Below are positions 44,323 to 52,584 of a stretch of 55,298 bases of DNA, piece by piece. Location: NCBI RefSeq assembly GCF_038006045.1, contig NZ_JBBOUK010000003.1, positions 1 to 55,298 on the forward strand. Direction: 5' to 3'. Numbering within the stretch: position 1 is the first letter of the stretch; every line of letters starts with the position of its first letter. This DNA is from Exiguobacterium sp. FSL W8-0210. Its GTDB lineage: Bacteria; Bacillota; Bacilli; Exiguobacteriales; Exiguobacteriaceae. The notes beneath the pieces were generated by a model, which was not told the DNA's origin, made no database searches, and saw only the letters and a program-made list of their open reading frames with translations. The position numbers were made by a program, and so were the translations under genes.

Positions 44323-46686
44323 CTACGGTGTACCTTGCTTCAGTTTCTCGAGTCGTTTCGCGATCATCGTGCTCAAAAAGCTCTTCTGGCTGTCGGTGAC
44401 GTTGTAAATACCTAGGTTCAGGTTCGTCTCGAACTCAGGGAGGGAAAGGCCTCCGATGTCATGCCCTTCGAACATCGAGCGGAGGATGCTGTCCTGCAGC
44501 ACGTCACGTACCGTCAAGGACTTGTCGTCCTGATTCGAAGGCGCGTTGGTATCCGTCTCGTCTTCTTTCTTCGCGAAACGGATACGGATTTGCTCGAAGT
44601 CGAGACCTGCGTGACGGCAGGGGATGTCGATATCATGCAGGGAACGGTCCGTGTCGAAATCGTCCGCCAGGTATTCGTAGCGGTACTTCATCGCAGTTTT
44701 GCCGCTCAGAAAGATCGGATACGACTTTATGCGTCGTTTCTTCGTGTCCTGACGCTTGATGACACGGATGATGAGCATCTCGCCCTCTTTGAGTCCCATG
44801 ACCTCGGTCGCCGTCATGAGCCGACGGCCGTCCACGTTCTCCGTCTTCGATTTCTTGAGCGAGAACGTTTGACCGGACCGCGATTTCGTGACGATGGTCG
44901 CCTCACCGAGCTTCTTTGAGATCAGTTCGGCGGTCGACTCGTCCGCGGTCAACAGGTAGTGCGTGTTCCCGCAGTTTCCGTCGATTGTCTTCCAATCCTC
45001 TCCGTATAGGTTCTCGAGTTGGGAATAGGCTTGGATGACGAGATTGAAGCGCATGTTGCGCCCGAGACAGACGGTGATGATGTTGGCCATGCCTTCAATC
45101 GGCGGCATGTTGCCGAATTCATCGAGTAAGAAGACGACCTGACGCTCGCATTTGCCTTGTATAGTCTGCGAGGCGACCCGGGCGAGCGCCGTGTACACCT
45201 GTTTGATATAAAGGGATGCGATGACATTGAATGTCGGATCATAGTCCGGGACAATCAGGAACACCGCCACAGGTTGGAGTTGATGCATCACCTCACGGAT
45301 TTGGATAGAACCGTCGATAGAGCAATCGAATTGTCCGGTTTCCTCGTCCTGCGCTTCCAACTGAATCGTTGAAGTACCTGACTCGGTCGAGATTTGAACG
45401 GTGTTTCCAGATTGAAGTGACGACGTATGATACACGATGAAGCTGCCATCGTCATCGGTCGTGAGCGAATGGCTTGTCCCATCGGGGAATTTGAACGTGA
45501 GTCGTGTCAAAGGTTCAGTCCGTCCACTAATCCAGCGGTTGAATCCGATGCGTCGCATGTCGAGCGAGTTCATCGACGTCAGCTTTCCGGTCCCGTTCAA
45601 GGTGAAGATGCCGAGCTTCGCGTTCGTATTGGCCAGGATACTTGCCCGTGTCTGGCCTCCGGAGAAGTGAAGCGTCGCGAATTGAAGCCGGGCCGGGTGG
45701 TTCTCCGGGAACCGCTGAAAGAATTCGTCGAGTGCCGAGATTTCCTGTCCTTGTCGCGTCACGACCGTCCGTGAGCCGAGGTCCGAGAGCATGAGGGCGA
45801 CGTTGTACATGTTGATCTTCTCCGGCGTGTCCTTCGCCTCCTCACAGAGCCCGAGGATGAGCGCCGTACACAGGTCGATCGACGAGTTGGCCCAGAACGG
45901 GTCACGTGCCTTCGGGTCATGGTACAACATGAACGCGACCGAGCGCGCATACTGTTGGGCGAGCGAATAGTTCTCCTCGAGAAATGCGTCGATCGTCAGT
46001 TGCAACAGGTTGTACGACATTGATTGGAGCGGGTTCATCAGGTTCAACACCTCGACCTGATAGCCGCGTTGCTCGAGCGTCTCCTTCGAGGCGGCGAAGA
46101 GTTCGCCTTTCGGGTCGTTGATGATTAGGCTCGCTTGGTCACGCGCCCGGCTGTACAGGTCGATTGTCGAGAAGACGAACGTCTCGCCCTTCCCGGATCG
46201 GGTCGTCCCGATGACGAGGTTGTTGACGGGCGAATCATCGATGAACAGCTCGTTCTTGACCCGCCCGACGGGGACACCGCCTGATCCGTCATAGCGTTTC
46301 TTCCGGTCCGGGACGCGACGGTACTGTTGCTTCAATTCATCGAACGACGTGAAGCGGGCGCTCCCTTTCTGGTTATTTCGCAGATCCCGGAAGTTCAGCC
46401 ATATCTTGCCGAACACGACCAGTCCGATGAACAGACTGAACGCCATCAGTCCGACCAAGACGGTTGAAGAGGGAAGACTCACCTCCACGAACAAGGAGGG
46501 TGAGAGCGTCGGAATCGCCGCTCCGGCCAAAAGCCCTTCTTTTAGAATTGGGGTCATGATTTGTCGAATAGTGTTGTAGACCCCGTTCAGCAGATAAAAA
46601 ATCCCGACCGGCAACACCAACAGGCAGAACAGGGCGGGGAAGAGCAGACGTATAGGAAATCGTGGTGATCGAGATTCAGTTCTCAA
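44323..46686 (-). CDS. VirD4/TrsK-like coupling protein
   Basis: This 787-residue ATPase delivers the relaxase-DNA complex to the channel. Two N-terminal membrane segments (about 12-38 and 74-94), Walker A GTTRSGKGE (160-168), PFWANSSIDLCTALILGL, Walker B VVFLLDEFGN (517-526) and the later LVIQAYSQL block are all present. Between the LTS...LDMRRI block (about 370-380) and LQPVAVFLIVPD (about 470) there is an extra beta-rich, Thr/Ser-rich insert of some 80 residues. The start at 46686 is not preceded by an obvious strong ribosome binding site. Confidence 0.9.
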   Translation of the reverse strand: MRTESRSPRFPIRLLFPALFCLLVLPVGIFYLLNGVYNTIRQIMTPILKEGLLAGAAIPTLSPSLFVEVSLPSSTVLVGLMAFSLFIGLVVFGKIWLNFRDLRNNQKGSARFTSFDELKQQYRRVPDRKKRYDGSGGVPVGRVKNELFIDDSPVNNLVIGTTRSGKGETFVFSTIDLYSRARDQASLIINDPKGELFAASKETLEQRGYQVEVLNLMNPLQSMSYNLLQLTIDAFLEENYSLAQQYARSVAFMLYHDPKARDPFWANSSIDLCTALILGLCEEAKDTPEKINMYNVALMLSDLGSRTVVTRQGQEISALDEFFQRFPENHPARLQFATLHFSGGQTRASILANTNAKLGIFTLNGTGKLTSMNSLDMRRIGFNRWISGRTEPLTRLTFKFPDGTSHSLTTDDDGSFIVYHTSSLQSGNTVQISTESGTSTIQLEAQDEETGQFDCSIDGSIQIREVMHQLQPVAVFLIVPDYDPTFNVIASLYIKQVYTALARVASQTIQGKCERQVVFLLDEFGNMPPIEGMANIITVCLGRNMRFNLVIQAYSQLENLYGEDWKTIDGNCGNTHYLLTADESTAELISKKLGEATIVTKSRSGQTFSLKKSKTENVDGRRLMTATEVMGLKEGEMLIIRVIKRQDTKKRRIKSYPIFLSGKTAMKYRYEYLADDFDTDRSLHDIDIPCRHAGLDFEQIRIRFAKKEDETDTNAPSNQDDKSLTVRDVLQDSILRSMFEGHDIGGLSLPEFETNLNLGIYNVTDSQKSFLSTMIAKRLEKLKQGTP

Positions 46687-46700
46687 TTATTTCACCTACC

Positions 46701-47801
46701 TTAATTTAAATAAAGAATTGTTTCCAGATCAGTTTCTTCTGCAGCGATAGCGGCTTGAATCTTCTCACGAGCTGCGGTGTCCTTGCTAGAAGTTTTCTTT
46801 AGTTTCTCGTTCAGTCCGTCGATTGTGGCCGTAATGTCTTGGTATTTATCAATCTTTACTTGTACGTCAGGTTCGTTTGTCTTGGACGCCCATTCGTTTG
46901 CAGATTCGATGTCTCCGAGGGAAAGATAAGCGGTCACTTTCGCAGAGACGCGGGGAGCGGTCCATTCGACATTTTCCGTCTTGGCCACGGTGTCATGATT
47001 CCGTTCCAGTGCGGCGATATCGAACGCGCCCTCATCGGTCGGATGTGACGCTTGGAAGTCCCGGAGCCGTTCCAATTTCTCCTTATCGGATAGGTCGAGC
47101 CCGGCCAGCTTCGTCTCGATCAGAATCGGGTCATCCGTGAGCTCGAGCGCTTTCTGGTCTTCTCCTTCCGCGAGATAGAGGTCGACCAGTAGGGCGTTCT
47201 CTTCCTCGGACCGGTCTTTCCGCTCTAGCAGTTGGATAAGTGATGATTCTTCACCTTGGAGCGCTTGTTCGTAGGCATCCAGCCATGTCTGTTCGATACC
47301 GGTCACCTGTTCAGCATGTGCCTCCTTGTCGATGAGCCATTGCGTGGCAGTAAACAGTGAGGTAAATAAAATCCCGGCCGTGGCCGCCCCGTAGATGAGG
47401 CGGCGCTGTAGTCGGGTCAGGCGTGACTGATAGATCGATGACATGATCGGGTTCGATCTGACGGAATGGTGCTTATAGTCTTGCGGTGTCTCGGACTCGA
47501 TCTCGTCGAGGATCCACATCTTCTTCGCGTTATCCTCTTTCTTCGTCCGGATCCGTTGTACCCGGTCTTTCACTTGATGATACAGGTTCGGATAGGTGCC
47601 TTCGGTCCCAAACGTAAACGTCCCCCGATAGAGCAACTCATCTTTTTGGTCGAAGAGCCGGAAGTCACCGGAACAGCTCGTCCCTTCCTCGCTACGTGCC
47701 TGATGTAGATCATGTGTTGCCACGACGGCCTCGGCGAAGGTGAGCCGCTCATAGTTCTGAATCCGTGTGTCCGGTACGTCGGTGAATCGTACAAACAGCA
47801 T
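46701..47801 (-). CDS. membrane protein with TPR-like extracellular part
   Basis: A 366-residue protein with a soluble N-terminal domain (about 1-120; contains a WxL-like SGDFRLFDQKDELLYRGTFTFG beta region), one membrane segment (about 136-156), and a helical repeat-rich rest (170-365). It does not match any named T4SS protein by eye; a TraJ/TrsJ-like partner for the channel is possible. The start follows GAGAGGAGAG. Confidence 0.6.
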   Translation of the reverse strand: MLFVRFTDVPDTRIQNYERLTFAEAVVATHDLHQARSEEGTSCSGDFRLFDQKDELLYRGTFTFGTEGTYPNLYHQVKDRVQRIRTKKEDNAKKMWILDEIESETPQDYKHHSVRSNPIMSSIYQSRLTRLQRRLIYGAATAGILFTSLFTATQWLIDKEAHAEQVTGIEQTWLDAYEQALQGEESSLIQLLERKDRSEEENALLVDLYLAEGEDQKALELTDDPILIETKLAGLDLSDKEKLERLRDFQASHPTDEGAFDIAALERNHDTVAKTENVEWTAPRVSAKVTAYLSLGDIESANEWASKTNEPDVQVKIDKYQDITATIDGLNEKLKKTSSKDTAAREKIQAAIAAEETDLETILYLN

Positions 47802-47828
47802 TTCGTCTCTCCTCTCGTTTCAAGCAAC

Positions 47829-47854
47829 AAAAAAAGCCTTCCGATTGGAACGCT
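47829..47854 (-). terminator. internal terminator after the pilin-like gene
   Basis: On the minus strand AGC-g-TTCC pairs with GGAA-g-GCT around AATC (47835-47854) and is followed by a run of six or more T. It lies just after the VirB2-like stop, inside the tra operon, so it is probably a partial terminator raising the pilin-like mRNA over the rest. Confidence 0.65.
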
Positions 47855-47867
47855 CCGTGTGTGTGCA

Positions 47868-48092
47868 TTAGAATTTGATGTTCTGGTCGACCATCTCGGC
47901 GAGCGTGAACGCGCCCATGACGATGATCAGACCGACGGCGCCCCCGACGAGCCACCCGACGGCCTTCGAGCGGCCGCGATCCCCGCCGAAAATAAAATAG
48001 AAGCCCCCGATCGCGAAGGCGATGGCCGCGGCGATGACGGCGAGCCCCTGGAAGAACTGAAGCAAGCTGAGCCCTGTCTCATTGAGTCCCAT
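47868..48092 (-). CDS. TrbC/VirB2-like small two-segment membrane protein
   Basis: A 74-residue hydrophobic protein with two membrane segments (about 15-34 and 46-66) joined by the short basic loop GGDRGRSKAVG, the typical layout of VirB2/TrbC-type pilins, but without a long signal peptide. Start after GGAGGGA. It lies before the terminator-like hairpin and at the operon start, as expected for the most abundant subunit. Confidence 0.75.
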   Translation of the reverse strand: MGLNETGLSLLQFFQGLAVIAAAIAFAIGGFYFIFGGDRGRSKAVGWLVGGAVGLIIVMGAFTLAEMVDQNIKF

Positions 48093-48104
48093 GTCGTTCC
48101 CTCC

Positions 48105-48287
48105 TTAGTCCTGGTGCGCCGGCGACTTGAAGCTGAGCTTCGCCTCGAGCGCCTCTAAAATGAGTTCCTGGTTGTCCTGGATGACCTGTTGATGCTGTTC
48201 GTCGAGCCACTCCTCGTAGTCTTTCCCACGGATGCGTAAGAGTTTCTCGGCGAAGTTACGGTTCTGTTTCTGTTCTTTTGATGCCAC
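48105..48287 (-). CDS. first gene of the tra operon, small helical protein
   Basis: A 60-residue protein, starting at GTG 48287 (GGAAGG eight bases upstream; the ATG at 48335 lies in the leader hairpin). It is a charged helical protein (SKEQKQNRNFAEKLLRIRGKDYEEWLDEQHQQVIQDNQELILEALEAKLSF). No domain recognised. It follows the structured leader and precedes the pilin-like gene. Confidence 0.6.
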   Translation of the reverse strand: MASKEQKQNRNFAEKLLRIRGKDYEEWLDEQHQQVIQDNQELILEALEAKLSFKSPAHQD

Positions 48288-48309
48288 AGTACACACTTCC
48301 TTCCCTTGA

Positions 48310-48580
48310 TCTCGTGATGTGCAGCAGCACATCATTAAGGACAGTCGGATTCGGTGCGGTGGGTTTCTAGCCGTTCCCCCACGAACTCCGCTCCCCGCTG
48401 AGATGAGAAGCTGTACAGGGTTTTTCGATGACCCGGAACGATGCGGTGACCTTGTGGCGAGTTTTAGGCGACTCTCGCCGAACCATCTGTGCGTAGATCC
48501 CGCTCACCCGGTCACTGGTGAGGGACACGCCGGTATGTGATTGGATTGGACCATCCTTAAGGATGTTCTGCTGCGTCGAT
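48310..48580 (-). promoter_or_regulatory. structured leader of the tra operon with mutually exclusive pairings
   Basis: CAGCAGCACATCATTAAGGA (48322-48341) pairs with TCCTTAAGGATGTTCTGCTG (48554-48573) with two mismatches across 212 bp. The left arm also forms a local perfect hairpin GATGTGC/GCACATC (48316-48322, 48327-48333) that lies just before the ribosome binding site of the first tra gene. Inside are hairpins CTCACC/GGTGAG, GGCGAG/CTCGCC and GGGT/ACCC. Choice between the two pairings could control tra translation. It might also be an RNA on its own. Confidence 0.5.
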
Positions 48581-48585
48581 GTCGA

Positions 48586-49074
48586 TTACTGTCGGACTTT
48601 TTTTCGCTTCTTGACGTGGATGAGCTCGTCATCCGGATTCTTGCGCTTGGCGAGCACGTGAGCGTCACAAACGACCGTGCGGATCCGGTAGTAGAGTTGC
48701 GTCAGCTGGACCGCCTCGCCGCTCGCCTTCTCGATGCCGATGAAACCGTGCAGTTCATAGGTCTTCCCGTCGAACGTGCGGACCGAGTCGGCCTGCGGCA
48801 ACTCCTTCAGGTCGAACCGGCGTCGTTCGAGCTTGGTGACGGACCGCTTCGCCCCGTATCCAAAGTCGATGGCGTCCCACGGCACCGTCGCGAGCGTATG
48901 TCCGAACGCTCGAGCTAGGTGATCAATATCCGCAATCGACGGCACCGAACGGTTCTGTTCGTACTGACTGATGGCGGGTTGCGAAATCTCTCCAAATGTC
49001 TTCTCTGATAGTTCGACCTGTGACCAGCCCGAGAGCCGGCGGTTCTCCTTCAACCACTCCCCGAATCGATACAT
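48586..49074 (-). CDS. XRE-type transcription regulator
   Basis: A 162-residue protein with an N-terminal XRE helix-turn-helix (FGEWLKENRRLSGWSQVELSEKTFGEISQPAISQYEQNRSVPSIADIDHLARAF, residues 4-60) and an unknown C-terminal region (about 70-162). It is directly upstream of the tra operon leader and is a likely repressor of transfer. The start follows GAAAGGGGAAGG. A palindrome upstream at 49170-49187 (arms TTTCTGA/TCAGAAA) is its probable operator. Confidence 0.8.
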   Translation of the reverse strand: MYRFGEWLKENRRLSGWSQVELSEKTFGEISQPAISQYEQNRSVPSIADIDHLARAFGHTLATVPWDAIDFGYGAKRSVTKLERRRFDLKELPQADSVRTFDGKTYELHGFIGIEKASGEAVQLTQLYYRIRTVVCDAHVLAKRKNPDDELIHVKKRKKVRQ

Positions 49075-49411
49075 AAGCCTTCCCCTTTCTGTAAACCAGA
49101 GCGGCGACCAAACAGATGTTTCCTTTTGTTGGTTCCAATATAGCAGGATTAAGTCTAAAAATCATCAGTTTTCTGATATGTCAGAAATTTTACAATTGAC
49201 GATTCTTGTCGAATGCGCTCTATATAAGGGAAAACGAGCAACAGAAACTCAATATTTTTAATTTTGTAGCACAATTGTAAAAAAATAACGCATTGTAGAT
49301 AGAAAATAATGACAAGTATTTTGATTTCGAGAGATTGTGGTAGGGTAGAGGAATAGAAGAGTTAATAAAGAATAAGTGATGAAGAGAGTACTTTGATCGT
49401 GGGGTGAGCAA
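49075..49411. promoter_or_regulatory. divergent regulatory region between two HTH genes
   Basis: Contains the dyad TTTCTGA-TATG-TCAGAAA (49170-49187), an overlapping ATCAG/CTGAT, and a plus-strand promoter-like TTGACG (49196-49201) with TCTATA or TATATA 17-19 bp later, which would lead to the gene at 49412. The rest is AT-rich and empty. Confidence 0.6.
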
Positions 49412-49636
49412 GTGGAATTGAACGAGGCAATCATCGAGCGGATGAAAGAGCTCGCAGCGGAACGCAACATGACCATCCATCAAGTCATTCAAAAAGGTGG
49501 ATTGAATCAGGCGACAATTTCAGAGTTAATGAGCGGACGCACAAAACATCCTAAAGTAAGTACAATTCAAAAGTTTTGCGTTGGGTTGAATATTTCATTA
49601 AATGACTTTTTTAACGATAAAAAGTTTGATAGTTAA
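49412..49636 (+). CDS. small XRE-family regulator
   Basis: A 74-residue protein that is just a single XRE/Cro helix-turn-helix (IIERMKELAAERNMTIHQVIQKGGLNQATISELMSGRTKHPKVSTIQKFCVGLNISLNDFF). GTG start 49412 follows GGGGTGA. It is divergent from the larger XRE gene, an arrangement like a phage or ICE control switch. Confidence 0.85.
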   Translation: MELNEAIIERMKELAAERNMTIHQVIQKGGLNQATISELMSGRTKHPKVSTIQKFCVGLNISLNDFFNDKKFDS

Positions 49637-49734
49637 TGTATTAAACACCAGTTTCTAAGCACATGAAAATCCTTTTATATAACCGAATGTTAATCGTAAA
49701 ACATTCGGTTATACATCCTAATTAGGGGACATTT

Positions 49735-49860
49735 TTAATGTTTATCGTCCTGATGTTTTTTTAAAGTTTTTCCCGCTTTACTTTTTTGTTTCTTCGAAGA
49801 CGTTTTACTACCTAATGTCTTCCCAGCCTTTCCTACCTTTCCTCCGGAATGTTTTGTCAT
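49735..49860 (-). CDS. basic 41-residue microprotein
   Basis: A very basic peptide starting MTKHSGGKVGKAGKTLGSK and ending KKHQDDKH, with the word KAGKTL twice. The ATG at 49860 has a perfect GAAAGGAGGTG ribosome binding site and the reading frame is uninterrupted. I recognise the GGK/SKAGKTL style from small proteins of mobile elements in bacilli, but no function is known to me. It is convergent with the small XRE gene and upstream of nothing obvious. Confidence 0.7.
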   Translation of the reverse strand: MTKHSGGKVGKAGKTLGSKTSSKKQKSKAGKTLKKHQDDKH

Positions 49861-49925
49861 TTACCCACCTCCTTTCTATATTTTGTTGTATAGACAATAA
49901 GACTAAGATGTTTTTTTAAGATGCC

Positions 49926-51407
49926 TTAGGACTTAATAATTCCTTCTTTGTGAAGTACATCTACAAAATTTGTTAACTCTTTGTTCAATTCATCAATGAA
50001 CGATTTCAAATGTGTATTTAATCCTTCTTTGCGTATTTCTACAGGAATGAGGGTGAAATCAAACCATGCTTGAGGATTCACTTTATTCTTCCCTAATAGC
50101 TCAAACAAATCCCAATCCTCAAATATAATTCGTTCAAGCTCATATAAACTTATAAATTTGAAATTCGAGCACAGATGGTTGTATTGATCTATGTCCAAAT
50201 CCAGTTCTTGTGCAACTTTTTTATATATTTCTTCTCTACGAATAAAACTATCTTCTAACATAATCACTATTCCAAATGTATCACTTAACTCAAAGGTTTT
50301 TTGTTCGTCAAAGGGATAATATTCTTTGCCAAACTTCATGGTAGCATTCCGGTATAACTGAATCATGTTTTCACTTAATCGTAAAATGGTTCTTTCAATG
50401 TCACCTTCGTTGAGATTACGTAATCCTCTTTGAGGCACTATTGATTTACATTCAATTAGCAGTGCTAAGTCCTGTTTCCTTAACATCAAATCGACGGTTC
50501 TCTTTTGATTTCTTTTAAAGTTATATGGATATTCTTCGATACACTCTTCAAAGAAACTACCTAGACTTACTATGTGTGTTAAATATGACTCGAGAACGTA
50601 CTTACCAAACTTTGATCTCAGATCATTATTCCCTGCTGTAAGCCTTGTCAAAAGGGAGGTGGTAACTGCTTCTGTCAACGTATGGGGTAATGGGAAGTAT
50701 CTTTTTTCTTGATGGAGAATAAATGGATAGGTATAAAGATAGTTATAACTAGTAACGTAATGTTCAGGTCTATTTATAAGTTTTCTTTGTAAATCTATAA
50801 ATTCTTGTCTGTTGAGCTCTAAGAATTTAATTACTTGTGAGAATTCTCTATAAATTACATTATGAAAGTCGTCATGCAATATTGATTGCAATGAATTACC
50901 TTCGGGATAAAATAGATTGACTATATTACTTAATTGAAGAAAATCTTCATAGTTCTGATTGAATTTCCCGAAGAATTCAGTCTTCATGTCCACAAAATCA
51001 TTTGAGAAATTAAAAAAATAGGAGTATCTATAATATTTCATATATTTATTCTCTTGAAGAATGAATTGAGTTAAACCTACAACAATTAGAAAGTCCCTTA
51101 AAAAATTTGAAGAAGACTGGCTATTGGTTTTTCCCCCATGTTGAGATCCTCTAACGCTTGTCATGATTTCTGAAAATCTCTTTTTACCATACGTGTTTAA
51201 AAAGTTCTGATTGTTGTACTCGTTAATAGTAAAAATTGAGAAAAGCGCATACGTATTTAACTCCCACGGTAACCACTTACCTCTCAAAAGGGTGGGGTCA
51301 ATTAGACCGCTTGGAGACATAATTTTATTTGAGTGATGCTGAGCCTCCTCCATTTTTGCTTCAAAGGAAAATCTTTTCAAGATTAAAGGAATTCGTTCAT
51401 ATTCCAA
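49926..51407 (-). CDS. unknown large protein with PD-(D/E)XK-like nuclease core
   Basis: A 493-residue protein that I cannot name. A Glu in GKYVLESYL (about residue 273), an Asp in RTVDLMLRK (306) and the ExK of LLIECKS (Glu319, Lys321) fit the spacing of a PD-(D/E)XK nuclease; a TTG start at 51407, with AGAGGTG upstream, is chosen (an upstream ATG at 51434 has no good site). It is AT-rich compared with the conjugation genes and so probably acquired separately. Its place between a regulator-microprotein pair and a toxin-antitoxin locus is typical of phage-defence or plasmid-competition genes. Function inferred only. Confidence 0.6.
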   Translation of the reverse strand: MEYERIPLILKRFSFEAKMEEAQHHSNKIMSPSGLIDPTLLRGKWLPWELNTYALFSIFTINEYNNQNFLNTYGKKRFSEIMTSVRGSQHGGKTNSQSSSNFLRDFLIVVGLTQFILQENKYMKYYRYSYFFNFSNDFVDMKTEFFGKFNQNYEDFLQLSNIVNLFYPEGNSLQSILHDDFHNVIYREFSQVIKFLELNRQEFIDLQRKLINRPEHYVTSYNYLYTYPFILHQEKRYFPLPHTLTEAVTTSLLTRLTAGNNDLRSKFGKYVLESYLTHIVSLGSFFEECIEEYPYNFKRNQKRTVDLMLRKQDLALLIECKSIVPQRGLRNLNEGDIERTILRLSENMIQLYRNATMKFGKEYYPFDEQKTFELSDTFGIVIMLEDSFIRREEIYKKVAQELDLDIDQYNHLCSNFKFISLYELERIIFEDWDLFELLGKNKVNPQAWFDFTLIPVEIRKEGLNTHLKSFIDELNKELTNFVDVLHKEGIIKS

Positions 51408-51597
51408 AATAATCACCTCTTTGCAATTATACAATAGACTTTTGAAAACAGATTATGCTCTCTCAATATATCCTCTGCGGTGAGCAGCATTAAGTTAATG
51501 CGCGCTTTTGGACACAGTATGAAACGAAGCCTGTACAGCTTTATCACGCCAGCGACCGTAGAGATGATAGCTTGACCTGGTAGGCGGGGTAAAAAGT

Positions 51598-51645
51598 AAA
51601 AACGCTCAAGTTTAACGTTTACGTCGACTTAAGCGTTTTTGATTA
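51598..51645. terminator. bidirectional terminator
   Basis: AAAAACGCT-c-AAGT and ACTT-AAGCGTTTTT form a 14-bp stem with one mismatch. It lies between the toxin gene and the nuclease-like gene (both minus strand), ending the toxin transcript. Confidence 0.75.
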
Positions 51646-51650
51646 ACGAT

Positions 51651-51965
51651 TTAATTAGATTTTAGATATCTCTTCAATTCATTATAAAAATTTTCTCTGG
51701 TCCCGGCTAAAATAACGACAATCCATTCCCCGTCTTTGCCCTCTTCAAGGATATAGGCAATCTCGTAAACGGTGCCCTTATATCTAAAATCATAGCTTCG
51801 AATTCCGGATAAATCACCCGTCTTAAATTCTCCGATTTCAGGGTTGCTTGAGATTTTTTCTAAAGTTAATTTGTACAAATCTTGAAGTTGTTTGTCGTTC
51901 TTTTTGAGACTTTTAAAGTATCTTTTTGCTGCGGGAGAATATTTAATAAACAAGTTATCACTCAA
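51651..51965 (-). CDS. RelE/ParE-family toxin
   Basis: A 104-residue toxin of the RelE/ParE fold: KYSPAAKRYFKSLKKNDKQLQDLYKLTLEKISSNPEIGEFKTGDLSGIRSYDFRYKGTVYEIAYILEE...VVILAGTRENFYNELKRYL. The family is mRNA interferase or gyrase inhibitor; which one cannot be decided. It lies 6 bp after the antitoxin gene, the usual order. Confidence 0.88.
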   Translation of the reverse strand: MSDNLFIKYSPAAKRYFKSLKKNDKQLQDLYKLTLEKISSNPEIGEFKTGDLSGIRSYDFRYKGTVYEIAYILEEGKDGEWIVVILAGTRENFYNELKRYLKSN

Positions 51966-51971
51966 TTCAAA

Positions 51972-52310
51972 TCAGTCCTCGTCGTCATCTCCGAATAAAT
52001 CATCTATTGAAGTCGGTTCGGATTCTAATGCTTCCTTAACCATTTGTGAAATAGCCGGACGAATCATATTTTTACGGCGTTGAAACTCTTTCAAGATGTC
52101 GTTCCCGGTAAAGCCATCTTCAAGAACATCTGCTAATATTTCGTCTGAAAAATCATCCGTATGTGTTCTTACTGGTTTGATTTGAATAACCCCGTCATTC
52201 AGTTCCATAATAATCTCTTTTTCAATACCGATCGCATCAAAAAATTCTTTTGGAATGGCGATTTGTCTTTTGCTGGAGACGGCAACCTTTTTCGTTTTCG
52301 TTGCTAACAT
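51972..52310 (-). CDS. AbrB/SpoVT-type antitoxin
   Basis: A 112-residue antitoxin with an N-terminal AbrB-like swapped-hairpin DNA-binding domain (VAVSSKRQIAIPKEFFDAIGIEKEIIMELNDGVIQIKPV, residues 8-46) and a C-terminal acidic helical tail that would neutralise the toxin. The start follows GGAGAG. The pair is probably self-repressed and helps plasmid stability. Confidence 0.85.
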   Translation of the reverse strand: MLATKTKKVAVSSKRQIAIPKEFFDAIGIEKEIIMELNDGVIQIKPVRTHTDDFSDEILADVLEDGFTGNDILKEFQRRKNMIRPAISQMVKEALESEPTSIDDLFGDDDED

Positions 52311-52500
52311 GGTTTATCTCTCCTTTTTTCACTTTACCATTTTCATTATCGTGTGATTTATTATCGCTCGGTTTTTTAATTTGTTTGTTTTTTTTTTGTT
52401 GGCTGATTGCTTTATGTTTCATTTACACAGTAAGAATTCTTACTCTTTACTTACAATAACTATATACCACTATCTGAATTAATTCAATCTTTAACATGAA

Positions 52501-52535
52501 ACAAATCTAATCATTCGTATACATGTATACAAATG
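52501..52535. promoter_or_regulatory. iteron-motif operator before parA
   Basis: ACAAATCT (52501-52508) and the palindrome GTATACATGTATAC (52517-52530), followed by AAAT, repeat the unit of the array at 117-402. It lies about 55 bp upstream of parA, in the position of a partition operator or centromere. Confidence 0.75.
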
Positions 52536-52584
52536 ACAAAAAGTTTGATACGTTGAAGTTACAAATAAAAAAGGAGGCACTAAA

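Noticed and set aside
51435-51597. Possible remnant of a transposase reading YHLYGRWRDKAVQASFHTVSK on the minus strand
   Set aside because: Too short and without a recognised motif; kept only as a note that the stretch may be an old insertion scar.
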